Origin: Massospora cicadina
Lineage: Eukaryota > Entomophthoromycota > Entomophthoromycetes > Entomophthorales > Entomophthoraceae
Reading direction: 5' to 3'
Assembly: GCA_022478985.1 (NCBI GenBank)
Contig: JAKSZP010014467.1
Span: 248,001 to 312,000, forward strand
DNA: 64,000 nucleotides
Shown: positions 19,560-28,089 of the stretch, in pieces
Position numbering within the stretch: position 1 is the first letter of the stretch
Layout: each line of letters starts with the position of its first letter
Position numbers and translations under genes: made by a program
The notes under the pieces: model-generated
Database searches by the model: none
What the model was told of the DNA's origin: nothing
Seen by the model: only the letters and a program-made list of their open reading frames with translations

Positions 19560-20904
19560 CAGATAACCAACAACGTAAGGTTTAAGAGTTGTTGGAGGAG
19601 TATTCAGACCTATTTTTGGCCTCAACTTACAACTTCAGAAGAATGAACGGAGTCCTACATCATGTAGAAGCTGGGGATGCTCCCCTTATAGTCCCAACCT
19701 TACTGAAAGAGCAAGGCTGAATAAGCTCAGGTGGCAGTGGAACTCAAACAACTTCTCAACGCCGGACTCCTGGTACCATTGTGCAGACTTTGAGCCTCTC
19801 CTTTTCTGCAGGTTTAGAATAAGGATGGCAGCCACTAGGCGGTGTTGGACTATCAATGACTCAACTCCATCACCAAGAAGGACAGTTATCCTCTGCCCCA
19901 AATTGATTATTCCCTCCATCTGCTTACCAAATCCCAAAACTTTTCCGCTATGGCCTTGCCAGCGGATAATAGCAGGTTGAGCTCGCCTGAAGATTGGGCT
20001 AAGTATGCGCTCATAGCCAATGAAGGACTATCTGAGCCCACAAGGATGCCCCAGGGCCTTTGTAATTCCCTGGTCACTTTCAAACGTGCCATGGATGGGA
20101 TCCTTGGTGACTTGAAGCTTTCATGCGTCCTCAACTATCTAGATGACATTACTATCTTCTCATGAACCTTCAATGGGCACATCAATCATCTTTGGGAGGT
20201 CTTCAATTGGTTACAAAAGTCTTCCATAAAGATTAAACCTTCAAAGTGCTCCTTCTTCAATCTGAACTGGAGTTTCTGGGACGCAAGGTTTCCAAGGTCA
20301 GCATCCAGCCTATACCAGACAAGGTTGATTCCATAGAGAAGATGACACGCCCCCAGAGCTTAAGGGATATCCAGGTATTCCTAGGCATGGTGGGCTATTA
20401 TCGTCAGTATATCCCCTGGTTTTCTGACCTAGCTGAGTCACTGTTCTACCTCCTGCAGAAGAATGTGCCGTTCAAATGGCGGCCTGAACAAGAACAGAAT
20501 TTTAATGCCTTGAGAACTGCTCTATGTACTAAACCCATTCTAGTCCATCCATACTTTGACTAACCCTACTTGCTGTTTACAAAGCAAGTGATATTGCTGT
20601 CAGGGCTATCCTAGCCCAACATGATGAAAGTAAAGTCGACCATCCTGTGGCCTATTTTAGTAAAACGCTTAGTAAAGCTGAATGGAACTACAGCGTTACT
20701 GAGAGGGAGTGCCTGGCTTTCTTGATAGCCATCAAACATTTCTGGCCTTATCTCTATATTACTCATTTTAATAATATTTCAGACCACTCCTCGCTCTGGT
20801 GGCTTCAGCAAATGAAGGATCCTGATGGCCAATTAGCCAGGTGGGCTTTACAACTACAGAGCTATGATTTCATCATTGTCCATCATGCCATTGCAATTCA
20901 CTAA
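19560..20904 (+). pseudogene. Reverse transcriptase and RNase H of element B
   Basis: RT lead-in with a LLEEYSDLF motif near 19590 is followed by frameshifted fingers. An open palm segment at 19950-20165 contains RMPQGLCNSLVTFKRAMDG and LNYLDDITIFS (catalytic YLDD). The connection and thumb at 20246-20563 contain ELEFLGRKVS, QVFLGMVGYYRQYIPWFSDL and FKWRPEQEQNFNAL. RNase H at 20647-20904 has VAYFSKTLSKAEWNYSVTERECLAF and ends HHAIAIH, stop, NADG. There element C is inserted. Stops occur around 19730-19950 and at 20560. Confidence 0.85.
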
Positions 20905-21299
20905 AATGCTGATGGTGTCAAGAGAGTGTCTGTAACTCTCTCGTTCCCAGCAAGGTGATGTGGGATGCAAACCAACATTGCTAGGGAACTAGCCATTAAA
21001 AGAATGGGTAGGAAGGCACCTAGAGCGGTGCCAGTGCAAAGGGTACCCCAGGCAAGTGTGTAAAGAGCAACATAAAATACCAGGTAAGTAAGGAACATCA
21101 CCACTTGAGTGGACCCCAGAGGGGCGTCCATAATCAAGTGTGGCTTGACGTCAGGGGCTTTGGGTGCCTCGATCTGGAGGGGACCTGGGCGGCCCACAGG
21201 TGCCCCTGGGATTTTGGTAAATTGCGAGATAAGGTAGTGGCCCACCTGGTTGGAGATCTCCTCAAAGAGGTCCACCACCAAGTTTGCCCAAGGAACCAT
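20901..21299 (-). CDS. LTR-resident membrane-protein-like frame (3' LTR copy of C)
   Basis: A 132-codon frame on the element's sense strand starts MVPWANLVVDLFEEISNQVG and has two hydrophobic segments, VMFLTYLVFYVALYTLAWGTL (residues about 67-87, mostly apolar) and LGAFLPILLMASSLAML. It ends PHHLAGNERVTDTLLT at the LTR edge, running a few codons into the flank. The 5' LTR copy has one in-frame TGA but continues into the body of the element. In this 3' copy the frame cannot yield the full product. See 26373-27230. Confidence 0.5.
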   Translation of the reverse strand: MVPWANLVVDLFEEISNQVGHYLISQFTKIPGAPVGRPGPLQIEAPKAPDVKPHLIMDAPLGSTQVVMFLTYLVFYVALYTLAWGTLCTGTALGAFLPILLMASSLAMLVCIPHHLAGNERVTDTLLTPSAF

Positions 21300-21807
21300 T
21301 GGAAAAACGTAAAATAACGTGTGTTTTTATTAGGAAAGTTGATCAACAAGCAGTGTTGATTGCAAAAACATATTTAAAATGAACTGGGGAAATTTGGGTT
21401 CTGCAAAAATGCGCCCAAGCCTTGACGCTCCAATAAACAGACGCTTCTATCCATTTTGGTAAAATACACCAAAAGTGCCTTCACTCGAGTAATTGATTGA
21501 AGCCTTATTTTACCTGAAGTCAAAATTTCATAGCTGGAGTGGGACTCAAACCCTTGCTCTCCAACCAAGCAAATTGAACCATTATCATTTAAAATGTAAA
21601 TTGTCCATTTTTAGGGCCTGAGCCAAGATAAGAGGCTGTCGTTTTGCACCCCATTAGTATCAACCTGGGCATGCTTGGCTTGCACCCAGCATTGATCTAA
21701 GGTGTGCTTTAGGTCAGGAAGAGCCTGAAGCTTCATCTTCTGGGCCTCCTGTCACCCAGCCTTATCCCTAGCATCAGTGCCTACTATTATGTCATCCAAC
21801 CATGACA
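20916..21807 (-). repeat. 3' LTR of element C (left copy)
   Basis: 892 bp, TGTCAAGAG...CATGACA on the plus strand. It is nearly identical to the right copy from about 21100 on and more diverged in the first 200 bp. On the sense strand it holds a pol-frame extension (KAG stop, then QEAQKMKLQALPDLKHTLDQ near 21740-21660). It also has a truncated tRNA-like A-box/B-box pair near 21540-21590 and the membrane-like frame at 20901-21299. Confidence 0.92.
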
Positions 21808-22207
21808 TTACCCTCTCCTCCTTCTTGGGCTCCACCCCCCCTCCAGGGGCATTCGCTAAGGAGAAGTTCTTATGTGCTGGTGGCAACTTCATAGCAGCAA
21901 CAGCTGGCTTTGGCTGAGATCCTGCAGCCTCAGGGAAATTATTATGAAATGATTCAATCAGGTCTTGGGCATGTACACAATCCTGTGTTGGCACCCAGCT
22001 GTTCTCTGCTGCATCAAACCCTTTCCAAGATACCAAGTACTCAAGGCGTTGCTTAACCCGGTGGGAGGCTACTATTTCCTCCACTTCCCATTCTGGTGCC
22101 CCATCCACAAGATAAGCCTCAGGGGTCACAGGAGGAGGGCCCTCAAACAAGGTCAACATGCTTTCATGAAAGATGGAGAAGATTTGAAATGATGAGGGAA
22201 GATCCAA
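21752..22207 (-). CDS. Integrase C-terminus and chromodomain of element C
   Basis: A 151-codon frame. A GPY/F-type end (SSFQIFSIFHESMLTLFEG, residues 4-22) leads into a chromodomain, about residues 38-75: EWEVEEIVASHRVKQRLEYL, then VSWKGFDAAENSWVP. The aromatic and W-K-G residues are typical. In chromoviruses this domain steers integration toward modified histones. A C-terminal KLPPAHKNF and a PKKEERVM tail follow. The tail is the translated polypurine tract, and the frame runs on into the LTR for about 18 codons before stopping. Confidence 0.85.
   Translation of the reverse strand: MDLPSSFQIFSIFHESMLTLFEGPPPVTPEAYLVDGAPEWEVEEIVASHRVKQRLEYLVSWKGFDAAENSWVPTQDCVHAQDLIESFHNNFPEAAGSQPKPAVAAMKLPPAHKNFSLANAPGGGVEPKKEERVMSWLDDIIVGTDARDKAG
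21808..21827 (-). promoter_or_regulatory. Polypurine tract of element C
   Basis: On the minus strand AAGAAGGAGGAGAGGG followed by TAA directly precedes the LTR. This is the expected RNase H-resistant primer for plus-strand synthesis. It is also coding (KKEERV). Confidence 0.8.
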
Positions 22208-22317
22208 CTGGTATGAGGCATGTCCTACCTTTCTAACTACTCAGTAAGGACCAATCCTCTTTGGACCCAGTTTTTTGCATGGCTGCTTGATAGGGATGTT
22301 GTGAGCATCGAGCATCA

Positions 22318-22725
22318 TTATATCCCCTTCCTTGTATGCTGAACCCACTCAGCGCTTTCCATCGGCATTCTCCTTATAAACCAGCATAGCCGCCTCCAAA
22401 CTTGTGGACACCTTTGATGGACCTTCTTGAGAGTCTTAGCAAAGTCCAGCACCGCTTCCACTTTGGAACCACAGCTGGGCTCCATGTTAAATGCAGGGTT
22501 AAAGCCGTGGTTAGCAAAAAAAGGTGAACAACCAATTGATGAATGCAAAGTGTTGTTGTAACTAAACTGGGCCATGGGAAGGTGAGGAACCCAATATGAA
22601 TGGTCTGCGGTGGTGTAACAATGCAGAAATTGTTCCAAGCACTGATTCAATCGCTCAGTCTGCCCATCTGATTGGGGGTGATAAGCAGTTGAATGGCAGG
22701 GGCGGATCTGAAGAGTTTTACACAA
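22318..22725 (-). CDS. Integrase core, second half, of element C
   Basis: 135 codons with the catalytic glutamate in HPQSDGQTERLNQ (E24). Then an LEQFLHCY..DHSYWVPHLPMAQFSYN segment and a SSIGCSPFF motif, the standard gypsy integrase C-terminal part of the core. The second catalytic aspartate lies just upstream in SDQGPQFTS near 22765, separated from the first half by a single TAA after HGVP. The upstream half is at 22777-23076. Confidence 0.85.
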   Translation of the reverse strand: MCKTLQIRPCHSTAYHPQSDGQTERLNQCLEQFLHCYTTADHSYWVPHLPMAQFSYNNTLHSSIGCSPFFANHGFNPAFNMEPSCGSKVEAVLDFAKTLKKVHQRCPQVWRRLCWFIRRMPMESAEWVQHTRKGI

Positions 22726-22776
22726 CTCTTCCCAAAAGACGGAGGTGAACTGCGGTCCCTGGTCACTAATGATTTC

Positions 22777-23076
22777 TTAAGGAACCCCATGAAGCGCAAA
22801 TACATGGGCGACGAAGAGCCTGGCCATTTCAGCGGCAGTTATAGTTGTTCTGCAAGGAATAAAGTGGGCGAACTTTGTAAAGTGGTCCACCACCACCATG
22901 AATGCATCATACCCATCTGAAATGTGTAACTTCACAATGAAATCCACTGATAGGGAAGTCCAGGGCCCTTCAGCCTTTTGAACTGGTACCAGCAACCCTG
23001 CTAAAGGTTGCTGATTGGGTTTCATCTGATTGCAGATCAGGCACTCTTTGCAGTACCGCCCTACCTGAACAGGCAA
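22777..23076 (-). CDS. Integrase zinc-binding end and first catalytic aspartate of element C
   Basis: The frame includes the C-x2-C part of the HHCC zinc finger (CKECLIC, residues 9-15) and the first aspartate of the D,D-35-E triad in WTSLSVDFIVKL (D45). Next is VVVDHFTKFAHFIPC, which is very typical of Ty3/gypsy integrase. The histidines of the finger would lie in the broken sequence upstream (23077-23250). Joined to 22318-22725 by one stop codon. Confidence 0.85.
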   Translation of the reverse strand: MPVQVGRYCKECLICNQMKPNQQPLAGLLVPVQKAEGPWTSLSVDFIVKLHISDGYDAFMVVVDHFTKFAHFIPCRTTITAAEMARLFVAHVFALHGVP

Positions 23077-23391
23077 GCCCTTTCAATTGTAAGTGCGTCA
23101 TATCAACTCCAAGGTTCTTGCTTTTCCAGGATAACCAACGGTGATCCTGTCATGATGGTCCTGGATGTTCTCCAGGCGCAGTGGTCCAGCAGGAACCCAT
23201 AGGCGTCCCTGAAACCACACCATCTCATCCTTCATGTGATAACCCCTGGATAAGTCCTCCTGATTCAGAGCACTCTTAACAAGAACAACAGCATATTTGG
23301 CTGATAATGGCTGAGAAAAACTACCTTCTTAAACATGCTATATTCTGCTGCATTTTCCAAAGGCATGAGCGCTGGCGTATGTACCGTGGAC

Positions 23392-23610
23392 TTAGGAAGT
23401 TGAGGCAGAATCATACTCAGTGAAATTAACTGGTTGTTTGTGAATCTCTACCTCCTTTGAATTATATGCAAAATTAGGGTTGCAGCTCAAAGCATCCTCC
23501 AAGCCATTCTCCTTGCCCTTGGTGAATTCATAAGAAAATGTAAATAGGGCAAGGGTCTTATGCCAACAGGTGTGACGTGGTGTTAAAACATGTGGAGCAT
23601 GGTAGTACAA
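23392..23610 (-). CDS. RNase H to integrase linker of element C
   Basis: Includes FTFSYEFTKGKENGLEDALSC, the decayed form of the usual F-x-x-Y-x-PGK-N-x-ADALSR motif that closes gypsy RNase H. A short linker toward integrase follows. The upstream RNase H (23611-23750) is broken by stops. Confidence 0.65.
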   Translation of the reverse strand: MYYHAPHVLTPRHTCWHKTLALFTFSYEFTKGKENGLEDALSCNPNFAYNSKEVEIHKQPVNFTEYDSASTS

Positions 23611-23749
23611 CAGGGCTCGGTGGTCAGTGCATACCCAGAATGGTTAGGAAGAGCCATGTAAGTGGTGACGCCAATAAATCAGCACCTCCACCACTGCTAA
23701 TAACTCCTTGTCATAAACGGCGTAGTTTAACTCATGCAGAGACATTTTC

Positions 23750-24103
23750 CTAGAAAAATATCATGGGATGCTCAGATCCATCTTCATCCACCTGTAACAG
23801 GGCAGCCGCAATGGCAAAGTTGGAAGCATCTGAGGACACAATGAACTCCCTTGCAGGATCAACATGGCGAAGGATGGATGTGGATAACAAGGTGCACTTC
23901 ACCTCTTGGAAAGCATCCTCCAAAATGGGGGACCACTGTAGCACCTTAGCCCCGCTAGCCTTATATAAGGGGGCTGCCACCTTGGAGAGACTGGGTGTGA
24001 ACTTCTTGAGGAATGTACACGTCCCCAAAAAGCTCCTCAATTCCTTGACAGAGGTTGGGGTAGGCCACTCACGAATAGCCTTCTCCTTGTCTGGAGTTAT
24101 CAT
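23750..24103 (-). CDS. RT thumb and RNase H start of element C
   Basis: Starts with DKEKAIREWPTPTSVKELRS and FLGTCTFLKKFTPSLSKVAAPL, the RT connection region. It continues to the first RNase H strand FIVSSDASNFAIAAALLQV, where the D in SSDAS is the first catalytic aspartate. The frame then ends at 23750. 117 codons, no internal stop. Confidence 0.85.
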   Translation of the reverse strand: MITPDKEKAIREWPTPTSVKELRSFLGTCTFLKKFTPSLSKVAAPLYKASGAKVLQWSPILEDAFQEVKCTLLSTSILRHVDPAREFIVSSDASNFAIAAALLQVDEDGSEHPMIFF

Positions 24104-24142
24104 ATGGCCCTGATCAAAAACGACGTTGCCCAGAAAAGTAAC

Positions 24143-24490
24143 CTAGGACTTGAAGAATTTGCATTTGCTAAACTTGAGGGTAAGACAAGCGGCCCTCAAT
24201 CTCTCCACTACTTGTCGAAGGTGAACTGCATGTGACTTATAATTGGGGGAAAACACCAGAATGTCATCCATGTAGGCAACTGCACATACCCCCAACAAGT
24301 CTCCCAACGAAGCATCAATGTGGCGTTGAAAGATGGCAGGGGCATTCTTAAGCTCAAAGGGCATAACCCAGAACTGGAAAATTCCTTTTCTGGTGCATAA
24401 TGTAGTTAACCATTCTTGGCCCTTCTTTATCCAGATTTGATTGAATGCATTGAGGCAGTCCAGCTTGGAGAAGACCTTTGCCTTCTCCAC
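24143..24490 (-). CDS. Reverse transcriptase palm of element C (YMDD)
   Basis: 115 codons covering the RT palm. The FSKLDCLNAF motif carries the first catalytic aspartate (D11). The FxLKNAP motif has a Gly to Glu change (FELKNAPAIFQRHIDASLG, residues 45-63). The catalytic loop AYMDDILVFS has YMDD at 73-76. The stop at its end (KFFKS) is near the usual KC.F....FLG motif and is a lesion. Confidence 0.88.
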   Translation of the reverse strand: MEKAKVFSKLDCLNAFNQIWIKKGQEWLTTLCTRKGIFQFWVMPFELKNAPAIFQRHIDASLGDLLGVCAVAYMDDILVFSPNYKSHAVHLRQVVERLRAACLTLKFSKCKFFKS

Positions 24491-24502
24491 ATAGCGCGCA
24501 AT

Positions 24503-25165
24503 CTAGGAATCTAAAGGAATGGGATGGAGGTTGGGTACAGTCACATTGTTTAAATTTTCATAATCAACACATGGATATAAAGTTCCATCAGCCTTCTCCA
24601 CAAAGAGCAGTGGGGAGCAAACAGGGGAGGTACGCTGAAAGATGGCACCTTTGGCCAACTGTTCCTTCACCCAGACATCTAAAACCTCTTCCTCCTGGAC
24701 AGTCAATGGGTATATGGGAGAAGAAATACGCACCCAATCCACAGTAAGTTTAAATTCACAATCAAACTCGGAATGTTCTGGTAGCATACTAGCTGAAACT
24801 GCATCAAAAGAAGATGCCAACTCTTCCAAACAGGAAGGTAAGGAAAGTCCCACAGTGGGCTTCAACAAAGGGGCAAGATATGGACTGGGAACCTTGGGCC
24901 AATGGGGTAATTTGCCTGGGGCATTATCCTCTGACAGAGGAACAAACAACTGGTGACTATTTGTTAATGACAAGGATAAAGTGTTTTCTTTTAAATTTGT
25001 TCTGACGTCAAACTTCCGCCACCACTCAACACCCAAAATGATGGGAAACAAGAGATTTCTGATAGCTTGAAACTGATCAGACAATAGATAAGAACCTATC
25101 TGGAAATCGACTGACTCTATGATGTTTAGTGTAGGGATACCTTGAGAAGCCCCACCTCTAACCAT
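24503..25165 (-). CDS. Protease C-terminus and RT fingers of element C
   Basis: The longest open stretch of C (220 codons). It starts in the protease (IILGVEWWRKFDV, residues 42-54, corresponding to the ILGxxWL end of retropepsin). It passes a variable linker and ends with RT fingers: CEFKLTVDWVRISSPIYPLT, VCSPLLFVEKADGTLYPCVDY and LNNVTVPNLHPIPLD. A short break separates it from the palm at 24490. Confidence 0.85.
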   Translation of the reverse strand: MVRGGASQGIPTLNIIESVDFQIGSYLLSDQFQAIRNLLFPIILGVEWWRKFDVRTNLKENTLSLSLTNSHQLFVPLSEDNAPGKLPHWPKVPSPYLAPLLKPTVGLSLPSCLEELASSFDAVSASMLPEHSEFDCEFKLTVDWVRISSPIYPLTVQEEEVLDVWVKEQLAKGAIFQRTSPVCSPLLFVEKADGTLYPCVDYENLNNVTVPNLHPIPLDS

Positions 25166-25343
25166 ACCACCTGGTGAGTAAGCTCAACTCAAGGTAGTCA
25201 GCAAGATTTTGGTCAATAAAATTATTTGAGGCACCAGTATCCACCAAAATAGTTGTGCTGAACTTTCCATAAGAGGATGTAAGGGTAGCAGACAACAAGA
25301 AGTATCCAGAATGGGATTTATTCAACGCAGAAAACGCCATCAA
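25158..25343 (-). CDS. Protease active-site segment of element C
   Basis: Contains STTILVDTGASNNFIDQNLA with the D-T-G-A active site of a retropepsin. It overlaps by a few bases, in another frame, the start of 24503-25165, so one frameshift separates the two halves. Confidence 0.8.
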   Translation of the reverse strand: MMAFSALNKSHSGYFLLSATLTSSYGKFSTTILVDTGASNNFIDQNLADYLELSLLTRWYG

Positions 25344-25882
25344 CTCACCACAAATTCTTCCTCTGGCTTGAACAAGCCATCAAGGTATGTTTTGGAATCA
25401 TAGAAGGGGGAAGGATAGTGGGCCACTCTTACTACTGAGGCCACATATCCTACCACACATTCTGTAGGTGCATATACATCTTTAAATTTGTGATGAAGTT
25501 CCTTCTCCAACTCCTGAGAACCCCTAATCATGGTAGGGGTCAAACGAGAGTTCTCAGGAGTAATCTGGTAGACTGAAATGGAGTCCTCATCCAGACCATA
25601 TGAGCAAATAAAAGGTTCATTTTGGGATAAATCGCTCACATTATAAAACGCGTTTTTGCGTTTGAATGAACCCTCACTCATTCCAAGGGTTTAGTGCGCA
25701 TTGCTATCCAGGGCCATCACCCCCAAGCCCTGAGCCAATGCCTCAGCATGCACCTCAGAAACGCGTTGGGGAGAAAAAATGATAACAGAATTGGTTTTGT
25801 TAAGTTTGGGTTTAAACCCTTTGATGTTCCCAATTTCTGCTGAGACGGGGAGGAAATCAGTGGGAAGCATCTCATGTTTCAA
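25340..25882 (-). CDS. Gag-to-protease linker region of element C (two open pieces)
   Basis: Frames at 25691-25882 (63 codons, KFKPKLNKTNSV-type polar sequence) and 25340-25681 (113 codons, with EPFICSYGLDEDSISVYQI and ELHHKFKDVYAPT) are open and in series. I recognise no domain. No CCHC knuckle is visible. Position says C-terminal Gag or a protease prodomain. The frames follow one another on the same strand with only a short gap, as for one ancestral polyprotein. Confidence 0.5.
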
Positions 25883-26199
25883 GAAAAATCACTAGTCAAG
25901 GAAGCGCTATTTATAGGGATGGCCATGGGTGACATCGTCGTGGCAGAACAATCTGAAACCTTTACCTCATTCTCAGGTCTAGACCCCTGTATATTTCCAA
26001 ATTTGGAAGAAGTAGAAGGATTAGAAGGTTAAGAAACCTTCATTTCCAGAGGCGCACGCAGATTTTTGGCTCCCATATTTATATGATTTGATCTAATGAC
26101 AGCCAAATTACCTGGCCCCTTCAGGTTGGGGTGGAGAAACTACCCCAAAGGGTTTCAACAAGATGATCAAATTTGGAAGGAGGCGACTGCCAAATTGAG

Positions 26200-26372
26200 G
26201 AGTTTCACATTGAGATGTCCAAGGTCGAACAGAGAAATGATAGTTTAACTTTGTCAGTTAAAGGCAAAGCCTGGGCTTTTTTGCAGAATTCACTCAAGTA
26301 TACCTTCATCAGATGACCTGCTTGACGCAGAGAAAAGAACTTGAAGAAGGAATTGAAGGAGGCTTCATCAGG
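26200..26372 (-). pseudogene. gag: Gag (capsid-like) continuation of element C
   Basis: After a TGA at 26373-26375 the same frame continues for about 55 codons with FNSFFKFFSLRQAGHLMKVY and KAQALPLTDKVKLSFL before another stop. Size and composition fit a small capsid helix bundle, but there is no signature motif. The frame identity with the upstream hydrophobic region suggests both were one protein. Confidence 0.4.
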
Positions 26373-27230
26373 TCAATTCTGCTCCAAGACCTGTTCCAAA
26401 CCCCCTATTGCTTGCCACAAAAGTGGCTGTGTGCGTAGTACTGCAAAAACCCAATCACCCGCCTCAGGAGACAACTGGGACAATAGATCCACTCCTCGCA
26501 AAAGTGGACAGGAACCTGACGAATTGTTTTTTCCTAACGAGGGTTTTGGTTCTAGGGAAGCTAAGGCCTGATGAATTTCTGAGTAAATTTTGGGAGAAAG
26601 GTGGGGAATCACGATCTTAGGATCATGAAAAGTCTGAGACCACCAGGTATGAGCAGAAAGGGTGGGCACTTTCCAATTAGTAGTTGCAAGAATAACGCCG
26701 AGATGCACAAGTACAAAACCAAACAAGAACACTGTGGTGAGCACCATTGTGGCAGTGACAAATGGCCAGCGCACCCAATTTACTAATAAAGAAAATCCCA
26801 CATGGATAATTCTTATGCACATATAATAAAAAGTTTGCTCGACTAATGTCAAGAGAGTTTCTGTAACTCTCTCATTCTCAGCAAGGTGATGTGGGATGAA
26901 AACCCACATTGCTAGGAAACTAGCCATTAAAAGAATGGGTAGGAAGGCATCTCAAGTGGTGCCAGTGCAAAGGGTACCCCAGGCAAGGGTGTAAAGCGCA
27001 ACATATAGTACCAAGTAAGTGAGAAACATAACAGCTTGAGTGGACCCCAGAGGGGCGTCCATAATCAAGTGTGGCTTGACGTCAGGGGCTTTGGGTGCCT
27101 CGATCTGGAGGGAACCTGGGCAGCCCACAGGTGCCCCTGAGATTTTGGTAAATTGCGAGATAAGGTAGTGGCCCACCTGGTTGGAGACCTCCCCAAAGAG
27201 GTCCACTACCAAGTTTGCCCAAGGAACCAT
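26373..27230 (-). pseudogene. Membrane-spanning frame starting in the 5' LTR and running into Gag (element C)
   Basis: From a methionine at 27230 inside the LTR (MVPWANLVVDLFGEVSNQVG) one frame runs 285 codons to 26373, crossing the LTR edge at 26847. It is broken only by a TGA at 26952-26954, and the other LTR has sense codons there. Hydrophobic segments: about residues 67-88 and 94-118 (LTR-encoded), then FYYMCIRIIHVGFSLLVNW and TATMVLTTVFLFGFVLVHLG (internal). A soluble tail with PKIVIPHLSPKIYSEIHQAL follows and leads to Gag-like sequence. Four membrane segments ahead of Gag are unusual for a gypsy element. Whether translation really starts in the LTR is unproven. Confidence 0.5.
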
Positions 27231-27738
27231 TGGAAAAACGTAAAATAACGGGTGTTTTTATTAGGAAAGTCGATCAACAAGCAGTGTTGATTGCAAAAAC
27301 ATATTTAAAATGAACTGGGGAAATTTGGGTTCTGCAGAAATGCGCCCAAGCCTTGACGCTCCAATGAACAGACGCTTCTATCTGTTTTGGTAAAATACAC
27401 CAAAAGTGCCTTCACTCGAGTAATTGATTGAAGCCTTATTTTACCTGAAATCAAAATTTCATAGCTGGAGTGGGACTCAAACCCTTGCTCTCCAACCAAG
27501 CAAATTGAACCATTATCATTTAAAATGTAAATTGTCCATTTTAGGACCTGAGCCAAGATAAGAGGCTGGGCGTTTTGAACCCCATTAGTATCAACCTGGG
27601 CATGCTTAGCTTGCACCCAGCGTTGATCTAAGGTGTGCTTTAGGTCAGGAAGAGCCTGAAGATTCATCTTCTGGGCCTCCTGTCACCCAGCCTTATCCCT
27701 AGCATCAGTGCCTAATATTATGTCATCCAACCATGACA
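26847..27738 (-). repeat. 5' LTR of element C (right copy)
   Basis: 892 bp, TGTCAAGAG to CATGACA. On the minus strand the sequence after the LTR is TTAGTCGAGCAAAC, which is not the TGG-type primer site of elements A and B. How C primes reverse transcription is therefore not evident. Sense-strand frames 27305-27667 (pol extension plus shadow) and 26952-27230 lie inside. Confidence 0.92.
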
Positions 27739-28089
27739 GATGGCCTCTCCAGGATGCCAGTGCTAGCAGCTTTGACCCCAAGGAGGATCAGCTGTATGAT
27801 CCAATATGACAACCTGAGCAGTGGGAGTTGGTACTGAGGTTCAAGCTGAACTCAGAAGGATGACTTGAGACACTCAAAATAAGGATGGGCTGCTTTACAA
27901 GAAGGTCAATAAGAAGTGGCTCCCATATGTTCGTCCCTCTTCCCAAACTGATGTTATTCTAGAGGGCCATTCCACTGTGGAACATGGGGCCATTAAGAAG
28001 ACCTACGAATGGCTGAAGTCAAGATGATACTGGGATTAAATGGTATAAACCATATAAGAGGTCTTGGAGGCATGTATGACTTGCCAATC

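Larger units (their letters stand above)
20916..27738 (-). mobile_element. Chromovirus-type LTR retrotransposon C, nested in B
   Basis: Two 892-bp LTRs (20916-21807 and 26847-27738), starting TGTCAAGAG and ending ATGACA, enclose a minus-strand gypsy element of 6823 bp. The 5-bp duplication GATGG lies at 20911-20915 and 27739-27743. Leaving out the element and one copy rejoins the RNase H frame of B (...NADG + DGLSRM). Order on the minus strand: membrane/Gag frame, linker, protease, RT, RNase H, integrase, chromodomain. The LTRs are the most alike in the window, so C is the youngest of the nest. It still has several stops in pol. Confidence 0.95.
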
